Under the pieces are notes generated by a model. It had not been told where the DNA came from, did no database searches, and saw only the letters and a list, made by a program, of their open reading frames with translations. Shown piece by piece: positions 15,950 to 24,745 of a DNA stretch of 45,134 bases. The DNA comes from Caballeronia ptereochthonis (lineage in GTDB: Bacteria > Pseudomonadota > Gammaproteobacteria > Burkholderiales > Burkholderiaceae). Each line of letters starts with the position of its first letter. The first letter of the stretch is position 1. Both the position numbers and the translations under genes were made by a program. Location of the stretch: NCBI RefSeq assembly GCF_001545075.1, contig NZ_FCOB02000047.1, positions 1 through 45,134 of the forward strand, read 5' to 3'.

Positions 15950-17164
15950 TCAATCCGCCGGACGCAGCTTCTTCACTTCCTCGTCCGAGGGCTGCACGCT
16001 CGCGCCGTCCACGTAACGGAACGACGTCATCACACCCTTGCCGTCTTTCAGTCCCGTCACGCCGACATATGCGCCCATCGTCGATTGATTGTCCTGCCGG
16101 CGGTAGGTGATCGGACCGAACGGCGTATCGACGGGCAAGCCCTTGAAGGCGGCGGCCAGCTTGTCCGCGTCCGGCGATCCCGCTTTCTTCAGGCCATTGG
16201 CGAGCGACATCATCGCCGTGTAGCCCACCACCGAACCCAGCCGCGGATAGTCGTGATACTTCGCCTCATAGGCGGCGACGAACTTTTTGTTCTCGGGCGT
16301 ATCGATCGAATACCACGGATAGCCCGTCACGATCCAGCCGACCGGCGCTTCCTTGCCGAGCGGATCGAGATAGTCCGGCTCGCCCGTCAGCAACGAGACG
16401 ACCGCGCGGTCCTTGAACAGGCCGCGCGTGTTGCCCTCGCGCACGAACTTGCCGAGGTCCGCGCTGAAGAGCACGTTGAAGATCGCGTCGGGCTTCGCAT
16501 CGGCGAGGGCTTGCGTCACGGCGCCCGCATCGATGTTGCCGAGGGGCGTCGCCTGTTCTGCGACGAATTCGACATCCGGCTGCGCCGCTTTCAGCAGGCG
16601 CTTGAACGTGGCCACCGCGGATTGCCCGTACTCGTAGTTCGGATAGACGAGCGCCCAGCGCTTTTTCCTGAGCTTCGCGGCCTCCGGCACGAGCATCGCG
16701 ACCTGCATGTAGGTCGACGGACGCAGGCGATACGTGTACTTGTTGCCGTCCTGCCAGACGATCTTGTCGGTGAGCGGCTCGGCCGCGAGGAAGAAGATGC
16801 GCCGCTGCTTCGCGTAATCGGCGAGCGCGAGACCCGTGTTCGACAGATAGCCGCCGAACAACAGCTTCACCTGCTCGCGCGCGACGAGCTCCTGCGCGAC
16901 GCGGACCGTATCGCCGGGATTGCCGTTGTCGTCGCGCGAAATCACTTCGAGCTTGTTGCCGTTGATGCCGCCCGCCGCGTTGATCTCGTCGAGCGCGAGA
17001 TTCCAGCCGTTCCTGTACGGCAGAAGGAACGCAGGCTGCGCCTTGTAGCTGTTGATCTCGCCGATCTTGATGGTGTCGGCGTGCGCGGCGCAAGCCATGC
17101 CCGCCGCAATGGCGGCGAGGACTGCAATGGTGAGGCGCATCGGCGTGCCTGCACGGATCGTCAT
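15950..17164 (-). CDS. Liv-type ABC transporter substrate-binding protein
   Basis: 404 residues from ATG 17162-17164, with GAGGAGAAG 7 bases upstream. The signal peptide ends near residue 30 (MACAAHA). The mature part starts DTIKIGEINSYKAQPAFLLP and continues as a type I periplasmic-binding fold (NLALDEINAAGGINGNKLE). It is the branched-chain amino acid/amide binding class; the true ligand is unknown, and aromatic compounds, amides or polyamine derivatives are possible. It is the last gene of a four-gene importer operon, 37 bases after the ATPase, and would be abundant relative to the membrane parts. Confidence 0.92.
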   Translation of the reverse strand: MTIRAGTPMRLTIAVLAAIAAGMACAAHADTIKIGEINSYKAQPAFLLPYRNGWNLALDEINAAGGINGNKLEVISRDDNGNPGDTVRVAQELVAREQVKLLFGGYLSNTGLALADYAKQRRIFFLAAEPLTDKIVWQDGNKYTYRLRPSTYMQVAMLVPEAAKLRKKRWALVYPNYEYGQSAVATFKRLLKAAQPDVEFVAEQATPLGNIDAGAVTQALADAKPDAIFNVLFSADLGKFVREGNTRGLFKDRAVVSLLTGEPDYLDPLGKEAPVGWIVTGYPWYSIDTPENKKFVAAYEAKYHDYPRLGSVVGYTAMMSLANGLKKAGSPDADKLAAAFKGLPVDTPFGPITYRRQDNQSTMGAYVGVTGLKDGKGVMTSFRYVDGASVQPSDEEVKKLRPAD

Positions 17165-17201
17165 GAAAGTCTTCTCCTCTTCGTATGTCCGGTTTCGTTC
17201 T

Positions 17202-17909
17202 TCAAACACCCAGAAACTCGCGGCGCGCGGCATCGCCGCGCGCGAAAGCGTTCATTGCGCCCGCAAAGCGCACCTGGCCTTTTTCGAGCACATAGACGCG
17301 GTCGCTGACCAGCTCCGCGAAGTGCAGGTTCTGCTCGGAAAGCAGAATCGCGAGCCCTTCGCGCTTCAGTTCGAGAATCATATCGGCCATCTGCTCGACG
17401 ATCACGGGCGCGACGCCTTCCGACGGCTCGTCGAGCAGCACGAGGCGCGGATTGCCCATCAGCGTGCGCGACACGGTGAGCATCTGCTGCTCGCCGCCGC
17501 TCATGCGGCTCGCGCGCCGGTTGCGCATCTCGCCGAGATTCGGGAACACGCGAAAGAGCTTCTCCGGCGTCCACAGCGGCGCGTTTTCGCGCGGCGGCTG
17601 ACGGCCCGTGTCGAGATTCTCCATCACGGTCAGGTCGCCGAACACGCGGCGATCCTCGGGCACATAGCCGAGCCCCTTGCGCGCGATGCGATGCGGCGCC
17701 ATGCCCACGATGTCCTCGCCCATGAACGAGACCGCGCCCGATACGCGCGGCAAGAGGCCCATCACGGCTTTCATCGTCGTGGACTTGCCCGCGCCGTTGC
17801 GCCCCATCAGCGCGACCACTTCGCCGCGCCCCACTTCGAAGCCGACGTCGAACAGGATCTGCGCGCGGCCGTAGAACGCGTTCAGTGCCTCGACCTTCAA
17901 CAGCGTCAT
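17202..17909 (-). CDS. livF: Liv-type ABC transporter ATP-binding protein (LivF)
   Basis: 235 residues. Walker A GRNGAGKST (about residues 36-44), signature MSGGEQQ and Walker B LVLLDEPSEG are intact, with EQN as the switch-His region equivalent of this subfamily. It is one of the two cytoplasmic ATPases of a Liv importer. It overlaps the upstream livG stop by 4 bases. Confidence 0.93.
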   Translation of the reverse strand: MTLLKVEALNAFYGRAQILFDVGFEVGRGEVVALMGRNGAGKSTTMKAVMGLLPRVSGAVSFMGEDIVGMAPHRIARKGLGYVPEDRRVFGDLTVMENLDTGRQPPRENAPLWTPEKLFRVFPNLGEMRNRRASRMSGGEQQMLTVSRTLMGNPRLVLLDEPSEGVAPVIVEQMADMILELKREGLAILLSEQNLHFAELVSDRVYVLEKGQVRFAGAMNAFARGDAARREFLGV

Positions 17910-18691
17910 GCCGACTCTCCCGCACTCAACACCGCGCGCGGCGCGAACGATGCGCCCGTGCCGAGATAGACCTCGCGCACGCGCGGATCGCTGCGGATCG
18001 CTTCGGCATCGCCTCGCGCAATGAGCCGGCCGCGCGCGAGCACGATGAGCCAGTCGGCGTGCGAGAAGACCACGTCCATGCTGTGCTCCGTGAAGAGCAC
18101 GCCGATGTTGCGCTCTTTCGCAAGGCGAGCGGTGAGCGCCATCAACCCGTTGCGCTCCTGCGGCGCCATGCCGGCCGTCGGTTCGTCCATCAGCAGAAGC
18201 TTTGGATGATTCGCCAGCGCGATCGCCAGCTCGACGCGCTTCACGTCGCCGTATGCAAGCACCGCGCAACTGCGGCGCGCGTGCTCCGTCATGCCGACGA
18301 GCTCGAGCAAGGCCAGCGCTTCTTCCTCGCGCCATGAAGCGACGCGCCCGAAGAGACTGAAGATGCGGCGCTCGTGCGACAGCAAGGCCATCTGCACGTT
18401 CTCGAGCACGGTCATCGAATTGAAGGTCGCGGCGATCTGAAACGTGCGGCCCACGCCGAGACGCCAGATATCGCGCGGACGCATGCCCGCGATTTCATGA
18501 CCGTCGAAGCGGATCGAGCCCGAGCTCGGCCCGAGCTGCCCGTTGATCATGTTGAAGCAGGTGGACTTGCCCGCGCCGTTCGGGCCGATCAGCGCGAGCA
18601 ACTGGCCGGCTTCGAGATCGAACGACACATCGTCGACGGCCTTCACGCCGTCGAAGGACTTCGAGAGATGCGCAACGGAGAGCAGCGTCAT
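17906..18691 (-). CDS. livG: Liv-type ABC transporter ATP-binding protein (LivG)
   Basis: 261 residues. Walker A GPNGAGKST (about residues 36-44) and Walker B LLLMDEPTAGM are clear. The signature region reads LAYGDVKRVELA, a variant of the LivG-type LAYGxQR motif. The second ATPase of the importer; its start overlaps the permease stop by 4 bases. Confidence 0.93.
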   Translation of the reverse strand: MTLLSVAHLSKSFDGVKAVDDVSFDLEAGQLLALIGPNGAGKSTCFNMINGQLGPSSGSIRFDGHEIAGMRPRDIWRLGVGRTFQIAATFNSMTVLENVQMALLSHERRIFSLFGRVASWREEEALALLELVGMTEHARRSCAVLAYGDVKRVELAIALANHPKLLLMDEPTAGMAPQERNGLMALTARLAKERNIGVLFTEHSMDVVFSHADWLIVLARGRLIARGDAEAIRSDPRVREVYLGTGASFAPRAVLSAGESA

Positions 18692-20568
18692 TGCGCCTCC
18701 GTGGAGAAGCGATCGCGCACGAAGCCCGCGATGCCCCGGGGAAACGCGATCACCAGCACGAGGATCGCGGCGCCGAGCAGCGCCTGCCAGTAGTCCGTTT
18801 GCCGCGCGACGGTGTCCTGCAGCCACGTGAACACGCCCGCGCCGACGATCGGGCCGGCGAGCGTCTGGATGCCGCCGAGCAGGACCATCACGAGACCGTC
18901 GACCGAGCGGCCCACGCTGATGGCTTCCGGCGAGATGTTGCCCTTCGAGAACGCATAGAGCGATCCCGCGAGCCCGCATACGAGCGAGGCGACGACGAAT
19001 GCCGCCCACTGCACGCGCGCCACGTTCATGCCGATCGCCTCCGCACGCAAGGGCGAATCGCGGCCCGCGCGCAACGCGAGGCCGAGCGGCGCGAACAGCA
19101 TGCGGCGCAAGAGCCACACGCCGACGATCGCGAAGACGAGCGTGAGGTAATAGAACGCGACGGGCGACGCAAGCCATGGCGACGGCCAGATGCCCAGGAT
19201 GCCGTTGCTGCCGCCCGTCACCGCGTCCCATTGAAAGACGACGGACCACACGATCTGCGCGAACGCAAGCGTGAGCATCGCCAGGTAGACGCCCGACAGG
19301 CGCACGCAGAACCAGCCGAACACGATCGCGCCGATACCCGCGACGAGCGGGCCGAGCACGAGCGCGCCTTCCATCGGCAGCGCGAAGACCTTGAGAAAGA
19401 GCGCCGCGCCATACGCGCCCAGGCCGAAGTACGCGGCATGGCCGAACGAATGCATGCCGCCCGGACCCATGATGAAGTGCAGGCTCGCGGCAAACAGCAC
19501 CGCGATCATGATCTCGACGAAGAGCACGGGCATGTAGGGAAACGCATCCGCGGCGAGCGGCGCGAGCGCAAGCGCGGCCACGACCATCGCCGTGGCGATC
19601 TTCATGTTGCGCGTGGCGGGCCGCAGCGGCTGATCGGCGGGCGCGGCCGAGCGCGCGATCGCTTGCGGGCGTCCGAAGAGTCCCCATGGACGCAGCACGA
19701 GCACGACCGCCATGACGACGAACTCCGCGACGAGCGTGAACTTCGACAACGAGAAGTCGATGCCCGCGATCGACACATGCCCGATGGCGATGCAGATCGC
19801 CTTGATCTCGGCGATCAGCAGCGCCGCGACGAACGCGCCCGGAATCGAGCCCATGCCGCCGACCACGACGACCACGAACGCATTGCCGATGGTCTCGAGA
19901 TCGAGCGAGAGATTGGCCGACATGCGCGGCGCCTGCAACGCGCCGCCCAGTCCGGCGAGCATCGCGCCCACGAAAAACACGCCGGTAAAGAGCCACGCCT
20001 GATTGACGCCGAGGGCGCCGAGCATCTCGCGATCCGCGCTCGCCGCGCGCACGAGCGTGCCCCAGCGCGTGCGCGTGAGCGCATACCAGAGCGCGAGCAG
20101 CACGAGCGGACCGATGACGATCAATGCGAGATCGTAGCTGGGCAGCGCATGGCCGAGCCATTGCACGGCGCCCGCGAGATGCGGCGCGCGCGGGCCGAAC
20201 AGGTCCTCCGGTCCCCACAGATAGAGCGCGGCATCGCGAATGATCAGCACCAGCGCGAACGTGGCGAGCAGATGAAAGAGCTCGGGCGCGCGATAGATGC
20301 GCCTCAGCACGCTCACTTCGATCGCCGCGCCGATCGCGCCGACGACGAGCGCCGCCCCGGCCACCGACGCCCAGAACCCCGCGACGCTTTCGCCGAAGCG
20401 GCTCGTCAGGCTGTACGCGACATACACGCCGAGCATGTACAGCGAGCCATGCGCGAAGTTGACGATGCGCGTGACGCCGAAGATGAGCGACAGCCCCGAG
20501 GCGACGAGAAAGAGCGCGCAGGCGTCGGCTAAGCCGTTGACGAGTTGAACGAGCAGGTTGGAGAGCAT
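18688..20568 (-). CDS. Fused LivH-LivM ABC transporter permease
   Basis: 626 residues from ATG 20566-20568; a 50-residue upstream extension of the frame lacks a ribosome site and is charged, unlike a LivH N-terminus. The first half (about residues 1-250) is LivH-like (LSLIFGVTRIVNFAHGSLYM, VVVVGGMGSIPGAFVAALLI). After a linker (about 250-272, AIARSAAPADQPLRPATRN) a full LivM-like half follows (GPGGMHSFGHAAYFGLGAYG, VMVLLGGIQTLAGPIVGAG). Both permeases are thus one chain, about the sum of the two usual sizes, with no internal stop or restart. First gene of the livHM-livG-livF-binding-protein operon. Confidence 0.92.
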   Translation of the reverse strand: MLSNLLVQLVNGLADACALFLVASGLSLIFGVTRIVNFAHGSLYMLGVYVAYSLTSRFGESVAGFWASVAGAALVVGAIGAAIEVSVLRRIYRAPELFHLLATFALVLIIRDAALYLWGPEDLFGPRAPHLAGAVQWLGHALPSYDLALIVIGPLVLLALWYALTRTRWGTLVRAASADREMLGALGVNQAWLFTGVFFVGAMLAGLGGALQAPRMSANLSLDLETIGNAFVVVVVGGMGSIPGAFVAALLIAEIKAICIAIGHVSIAGIDFSLSKFTLVAEFVVMAVVLVLRPWGLFGRPQAIARSAAPADQPLRPATRNMKIATAMVVAALALAPLAADAFPYMPVLFVEIMIAVLFAASLHFIMGPGGMHSFGHAAYFGLGAYGAALFLKVFALPMEGALVLGPLVAGIGAIVFGWFCVRLSGVYLAMLTLAFAQIVWSVVFQWDAVTGGSNGILGIWPSPWLASPVAFYYLTLVFAIVGVWLLRRMLFAPLGLALRAGRDSPLRAEAIGMNVARVQWAAFVVASLVCGLAGSLYAFSKGNISPEAISVGRSVDGLVMVLLGGIQTLAGPIVGAGVFTWLQDTVARQTDYWQALLGAAILVLVIAFPRGIAGFVRDRFSTEAQ

Positions 20569-21109
20569 CGGGCTCGATGAGGTGTTTCGGGCGAAAGAGC
20601 CGACATTATCGATGAATTGCGCGATGAACTCCGAGCACGGCAAAAATGCATCGCGCAAGACCGATGGTAAAAACGTATTGACGGCGTTTATGTCTCGTAT
20701 ATCCTCATTGAAGGGCAATTGTCGGCATCGATGATCGTCCGAAACTCAACTCGCCAAACGAGTGTTATCGTGAAAGTCCAAAGCCCTCTGGCGCATCGGA
20801 GCACACGCCGCTCCTGGGCCGATCGCTGCGGCATGCTTCCCGATTGCCGCTTCCTGCCCGTCACCACCACCCTGTCTCGCCGCAGCGTGCGGCGCCGCAA
20901 CGCCGTCGCGGCGCGCGCGTTCATCGCCGTGCATTGCGTCGGCGCGGCTTCGCTGCTGCCGTAGCGCCTCTGCTGCTTTCCATCTCTGACTGACCGCTCC
21001 GCGCGCGTGCGCCCGCACGCGTGATCGCGTGCGCCTTCGTGCCTTGCGCCATTGCGATGCATCGCAATGGCCGTGGAAGCGTGCGCCTGTTCGATACGAG
21101 AGAACCACA
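20569..21109. other. 541-bp divergent intergenic region
   Basis: This separates the leftward Liv-type operon from the rightward ligase/aminotransferase pair and should hold both promoters. The AT-rich part is 20600-20770; a TTGACG at 20678-20683 with TATATC 14 bases later is a poor rightward promoter match. A GC-rich frame at 20719-20964 has no ribosome site and no recognisable family. The striking element is the palindrome at 21048-21071. I see no RNA gene. Confidence 0.5.
21048..21071. promoter_or_regulatory. Perfect 24-bp palindrome, probable operator
   Basis: Each half is GCCATTGCGATG and its exact complement follows with no spacer, centred between 21059 and 21060. It ends 38 bases before the ligase ATG. 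No T-run follows, so it is not a terminator; the position suggests a dimeric repressor site over the promoter or leader, or a leader hairpin affecting translation. The cognate regulator is unknown; the TetR at 23929 has differently sequenced operators of its own. Confidence 0.6.
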
Positions 21110-22441
21110 ATGGAACGCATCGACGAATTCCTGCGAAAACATCGCATCACCGAGATAGAGGCCATCATTCCCGACATGGCGGGCACGGCGCGCGGCAAAA
21201 TCATTCCGCGCACCAAGTTCGAGTCGGGCGAATCGATGCGCCTGCCGCAAGCCGTGATGATGCAGACCGTGACCGGCGACTATCCCGAAGTCGGCATCAG
21301 CGGCGTCACCGATCCCGACATGGTGTGCGTGCCCGATCCCGCGACGATCCGCCTGATTCCATGGGCCACCGATCCGACCGCGCAAGTCATCCACGATTGC
21401 GTGCACTTCGACGGCACGCCCGTCGCCATCTCGCCGCGCCGCGTGCTGCGGCAGGTGCTGCAGAAATTCGCGGAGAAGGGCTGGCGTCCGGTCGTCGCGC
21501 CGGAGCTCGAGTTCTTTCTCGTCGACATGAACCGCGATCCCGACTTGCCGCTGCAGCCGCCCGTCGGACGAACGGGACGCGCGGAAACGGGCCGCCAGGC
21601 GTATTCGATCGACGCGGTCAACGAATTCGATCCCCTGTTCGAAGACATCTACGAGTACTGCGAGGTGCAGGAGCTCGAAGTGGACACGCTGATCCACGAG
21701 GTCGGCGCGGCGCAGATGGAGATCAACTTCATGCACGGCGATGCGCTCAATCTCGCGGACCGCGTGTTCTTCTTCAAGCGCACGGTGCGCGAAGCGGCGC
21801 TGCGCCACAAGATGTATGCGACCTTCATGGCGAAGCCGATGGAGAACGAGCCCGGCTCGGCGATGCACGTGCATCAGAGCATCGTGGACGAGGAGACCGG
21901 GCGCAACCTCTTCACCAATCGCGACGGCGAACCGACCGGCCTCTTCTACAGCTACATCGCCGGCCTGCAGAAATACACGCCCGCGCTCATGCCGATCTTC
22001 GCGCCGTACATCAATTCGTATCGCAGGCTCTCGCGCTTCATGGCCGCGCCGATCAACGTGCAATGGGGCTATGACAACCGCACCGTCGGCTTTCGCGTGC
22101 CGCATTCGTCGCCGCAGGCGCGGCGCATCGAGAACCGCATACCGGGCGTCGACTGCAATCCGTATCTGGCGATCGCGGCGACGCTCGCAGCGGGCTATCT
22201 CGGCATGACGCAGCATCTCGAGCCGACCGAACCGCTCGCGAGCGACGGCTATCGCCAGCCTTATCAGCTGCCGCGCAATCTCGACGAAGGCCTCACGCTG
22301 ATGGGCGCCTGCGAGCCGCTCGCCGGGATGCTCGGCGAGACCTTCGTGCGCGCCTATCTCGCGTTGAAGGAAACCGAATACGAAGCGTTCTTCCGCGTGA
22401 TCAGCTCGTGGGAACGCAAGCATCTGCTGCTGCACGTCTGA
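21110..22441 (+). CDS. Glutamine synthetase-family ligase, gamma-glutamylputrescine synthetase-like
   Basis: 443 residues from ATG 21110, with GAGAG upstream; a longer open frame reads through the palindrome and is rejected. Glutamine synthetase motifs are present: APELEFFLVD (metal-binding Glu), GAAQMEINF, GSAMHVHQS (His-containing loop), YDNRTVGFRVP and NRIPGVDCNPYLAIAA. The compact length and IIPDMAGTARGKIIP start are typical of the PuuA/SpuI group, which adds glutamate to polyamines or other amines. Pairing with a class III aminotransferase 17 bases downstream supports amine catabolism. True glutamine synthetase is less likely. Confidence 0.86.
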   Translation: MERIDEFLRKHRITEIEAIIPDMAGTARGKIIPRTKFESGESMRLPQAVMMQTVTGDYPEVGISGVTDPDMVCVPDPATIRLIPWATDPTAQVIHDCVHFDGTPVAISPRRVLRQVLQKFAEKGWRPVVAPELEFFLVDMNRDPDLPLQPPVGRTGRAETGRQAYSIDAVNEFDPLFEDIYEYCEVQELEVDTLIHEVGAAQMEINFMHGDALNLADRVFFFKRTVREAALRHKMYATFMAKPMENEPGSAMHVHQSIVDEETGRNLFTNRDGEPTGLFYSYIAGLQKYTPALMPIFAPYINSYRRLSRFMAAPINVQWGYDNRTVGFRVPHSSPQARRIENRIPGVDCNPYLAIAATLAAGYLGMTQHLEPTEPLASDGYRQPYQLPRNLDEGLTLMGACEPLAGMLGETFVRAYLALKETEYEAFFRVISSWERKHLLLHV

Positions 22442-22458
22442 TACAGGGAGACGACGAC

Positions 22459-23835
22459 ATGAACGATCGATTCGACTCGACGGCGCATTACCGGGCACTC
22501 GACGCCGCGCATCATCTGCATCCGTTCTCCGACATGGGCGCGCTCAATCGCGCGGGCTCTCGCGTGATCGTTAAGGCGGAGGGCGTCTATCTCCGGGACT
22601 CGGAAGGCAAGCGCATCATCGACGGCATGGCGGGCCTTTGGTGCGTGAACGTGGGCTACGGGCGCCGCGAGCTTGCCGACGCCGCGCTGAAGCAGATGCA
22701 GGCGCTGCCCTACTACAACACGTTCTTCAAGACGACGCATCCGCCGGTGATCGAATTGTCCGCGCTGCTCGCGGAGCTTGCGCCTGCGCGGTTCAACCGC
22801 TTTCTCTACTGCAACAGCGGCTCGGAAGCGAACGATACGGCGCTGCGCGCAGTGCATCGATACTGGGCCATGCAGGGCAAACCGGAGAAGCGCTACGTGA
22901 TCGCGCGCAGGAATGGGTATCACGGCTCCACCATCGCGGGCGCGACGCTCGGCGGCATGAACTACATGCACGAGCAGATGCCATCGAAGATGGAGCACGT
23001 CGCGCATATCGACCAGCCCTACTGGTTCGGCGAAGGCGGCGCGATGGATGCCGAAACCTTCGGCCTTTCGCGTGCGCGTCAGCTCGAAGCGAAGATTCTC
23101 GAACTCGGCGCGGAGAACGTCGCGGCCTTCATCGGCGAGCCGTTTCAGGGCGCGGGCGGCGTGATCTTTCCGCCCGCGGCTTACTGGCCCGAGATCGAGC
23201 GCATCTGCCGCAAGCATGGCGTGCTCGTGATCGCCGATGAAGTCATCGGCGGATTCGGGCGCGTCGGCGAATGGTTCGCGCATCGGCATTTCGGCTTCGA
23301 GCCGGACGTCATCACGATGGCCAAGGGGCTCACGAGCGGCTATGTGCCGATGGGCGCGGTCGCGCTCTCGGATTCCATCGCGGATACGATCGTCGGCGGC
23401 GGCGAGTTCAATCACGGCTTTACTTATTCGGGACATCCGGTTGCGGCCGCGGTGGCCGTGGCCAATCTGAAGCTGCTGCGCGACGAAGGCATCGTCGCGC
23501 GCGTAAGGGATGATGCGGGGCCGTATTTCCAGATGCGCCTGCGCGAGGCGCTCGGCGATCATCCGATCGTCGGAGAGATCGCGGGCGCGGGGCTCGTCGC
23601 GGGTATCCAGCTTGCCGAGGATCGCGCGACGCGCAAGCGCTTCGCCAACGGTGACGATATCGGCACGCTATGCCGCGACTTCTGCTTCGCCGGCAATCTC
23701 GTGATGCGCGCGAGCCACGATCGCATGCTGCTGTCGCCGCCGCTCGTCGTCACGCATGGCGAGATCGACGAGATCGTGGACAAGGCCAGGGCCGCGATCG
23801 ATGCAACCGCGCGCGAGAACAGGAACGCCGCCTGA
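22459..23835 (+). CDS. Class III aminotransferase (putrescine/omega-amino acid:pyruvate type)
   Basis: 458 residues; AGGGAG is 8 bases before the ATG. PLP-dependent fold type I. Motifs: YCNSGSEANDTALR, RNGYHGSTIAGATLGG, the Asp region VLVIADEVIGGFGRVG, and the PLP lysine in MAKGLTSGYVPMGA. It resembles SpuC/putrescine:pyruvate and beta-alanine:pyruvate aminotransferases. It is probably cotranscribed with the preceding ligase and would remove an amino group from an amine imported by the neighbouring Liv-type system. The exact substrate is not determined by sequence. Confidence 0.88.
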   Translation: MNDRFDSTAHYRALDAAHHLHPFSDMGALNRAGSRVIVKAEGVYLRDSEGKRIIDGMAGLWCVNVGYGRRELADAALKQMQALPYYNTFFKTTHPPVIELSALLAELAPARFNRFLYCNSGSEANDTALRAVHRYWAMQGKPEKRYVIARRNGYHGSTIAGATLGGMNYMHEQMPSKMEHVAHIDQPYWFGEGGAMDAETFGLSRARQLEAKILELGAENVAAFIGEPFQGAGGVIFPPAAYWPEIERICRKHGVLVIADEVIGGFGRVGEWFAHRHFGFEPDVITMAKGLTSGYVPMGAVALSDSIADTIVGGGEFNHGFTYSGHPVAAAVAVANLKLLRDEGIVARVRDDAGPYFQMRLREALGDHPIVGEIAGAGLVAGIQLAEDRATRKRFANGDDIGTLCRDFCFAGNLVMRASHDRMLLSPPLVVTHGEIDEIVDKARAAIDATARENRNAA

Positions 23836-23928
23836 CAAAGTATTCCGCCGCCATGTGCCGGAAAGCCGTGACGGCGGGATTGTCCTGACCGGAGCGATGA
23901 TTGTGTGAAATGCGGAAAACGCAGCGGA

Positions 23929-24564
23929 TCAAAGCCCGTGTTCGACCATATCGAGCAGACGCCCGGCAAGCGGCTCGATCTGCACGCGCGCCAGACCCTG
24001 CAACGGCCCTTCGATCAGCAACAACGCGAAGCCGTGCACCGCGCTCCACGCGAGATATTCCGCCTCGGGACGCCGCTTCGCATCGAGGGCGCCCGCCTCC
24101 ACCATCTCGTCGAGCGCGCGGCTCAGCAGCTGAAACGGGTCCAGTCCGCCAGGCCCAGTCCCATAAGGCGCTTCGTGCTCGCGCCATTCCGCTTGCGGCG
24201 CGGCAAATGCGGTGCGAAAAAGCCCCGTTTCCATCTGTGCGAACCGCAGATAACCCGTGCCGATGGCGCGCAATCCCGCACGCGCCGTGTCCGCGCGACG
24301 GCGTTTCCTGGGCCGCGCCGCCAGTTCCTCCTCCATCGCCTGCGCAACGAACGACAGCGCCGCCGAACGCACCGCCGATAGCAATTCCTGACGACTCTCG
24401 AAGTGACGATAGGCCGCGTTCGGCACCACGCCGGCGCGGCGCGTGGCTTCGCGCAGCACGATCGCATCCGGGCCGCCCTCGCGCGCGAGCTCGATGCCCG
24501 CATCGATCAGCGCGCGTCGCAAATCGCCATGTCGGTAGGTGCTGCGCCGCTTGCCATTTGTCAT
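23929..24564 (-). CDS. TetR-family transcriptional regulator
   Basis: 211 residues from ATG 24562-24564. The frame continues to 24717, but that extension crosses the operator sites and the TetR domain begins right after this start (YRHGDLRRALIDAGIELARE). The helix-turn-helix is about residues 30-52 (VLREATRRAGVVPNAAYRHF). A C-terminal TetR_C-like ligand domain follows, with WREHEAPYGTGPGGLDPF and HGFALLLIEGPLQGL. Two repeated operator-like sites lie directly upstream, so it probably represses itself and perhaps the divergent DUF4440/VOC pair. The ligand is unknown. Confidence 0.92.
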   Translation of the reverse strand: MTNGKRRSTYRHGDLRRALIDAGIELAREGGPDAIVLREATRRAGVVPNAAYRHFESRQELLSAVRSAALSFVAQAMEEELAARPRKRRRADTARAGLRAIGTGYLRFAQMETGLFRTAFAAPQAEWREHEAPYGTGPGGLDPFQLLSRALDEMVEAGALDAKRRPEAEYLAWSAVHGFALLLIEGPLQGLARVQIEPLAGRLLDMVEHGL

Positions 24565-24587
24565 TTTAATTCGCAGGGCTTTCCATA

Positions 24588-24603
24588 TGTGGACAGTGTC
24601 CAT
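24588..24603. promoter_or_regulatory. TetR operator candidate 1
   Basis: TGTGGACAGTGTCCAT contains the perfect palindrome TGGACA-G-TGTCCA (24590-24602). It lies 24 bases upstream of the TetR start. A GATAAT -10-like element on the minus strand (24602-24607) sits at its edge, so binding would block TetR transcription. Confidence 0.65.
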
Positions 24604-24619
24604 TATCTCTGCTACTTTT

Positions 24620-24635
24620 TGTGGACGGTGTACAC
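24620..24635. promoter_or_regulatory. TetR operator candidate 2
   Basis: TGTGGACGGTGTACAC matches site 1 at 13 of 16 positions in the same orientation, 32 bases (about three helical turns) away. Same-face spacing supports cooperative binding by two dimers between the divergent genes. Confidence 0.6.
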
Positions 24636-24745
24636 AACGCAAAAAATAATTCCGCATCGGTGCTTGCCGTTGCTTTGTCACGACGCGGCGGCATCGTTGT
24701 GCAATGCATGCGTGCAATGCGCGCCGTCAACCGAAGGAGGCAGGC

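Noticed and set aside
18691..20532. A 613-codon plus-strand open frame opposite the fused permease
   Set aside because: It is the GC-rich antisense shadow of a clear membrane protein and is full of Arg/His/Asp/Glu with no domain.
20719..20964. An 81-codon plus-strand frame between the importer and the ligase genes
   Set aside because: No ribosome site and Arg/Ser/Cys-rich composition typical of random frames in GC-rich DNA.
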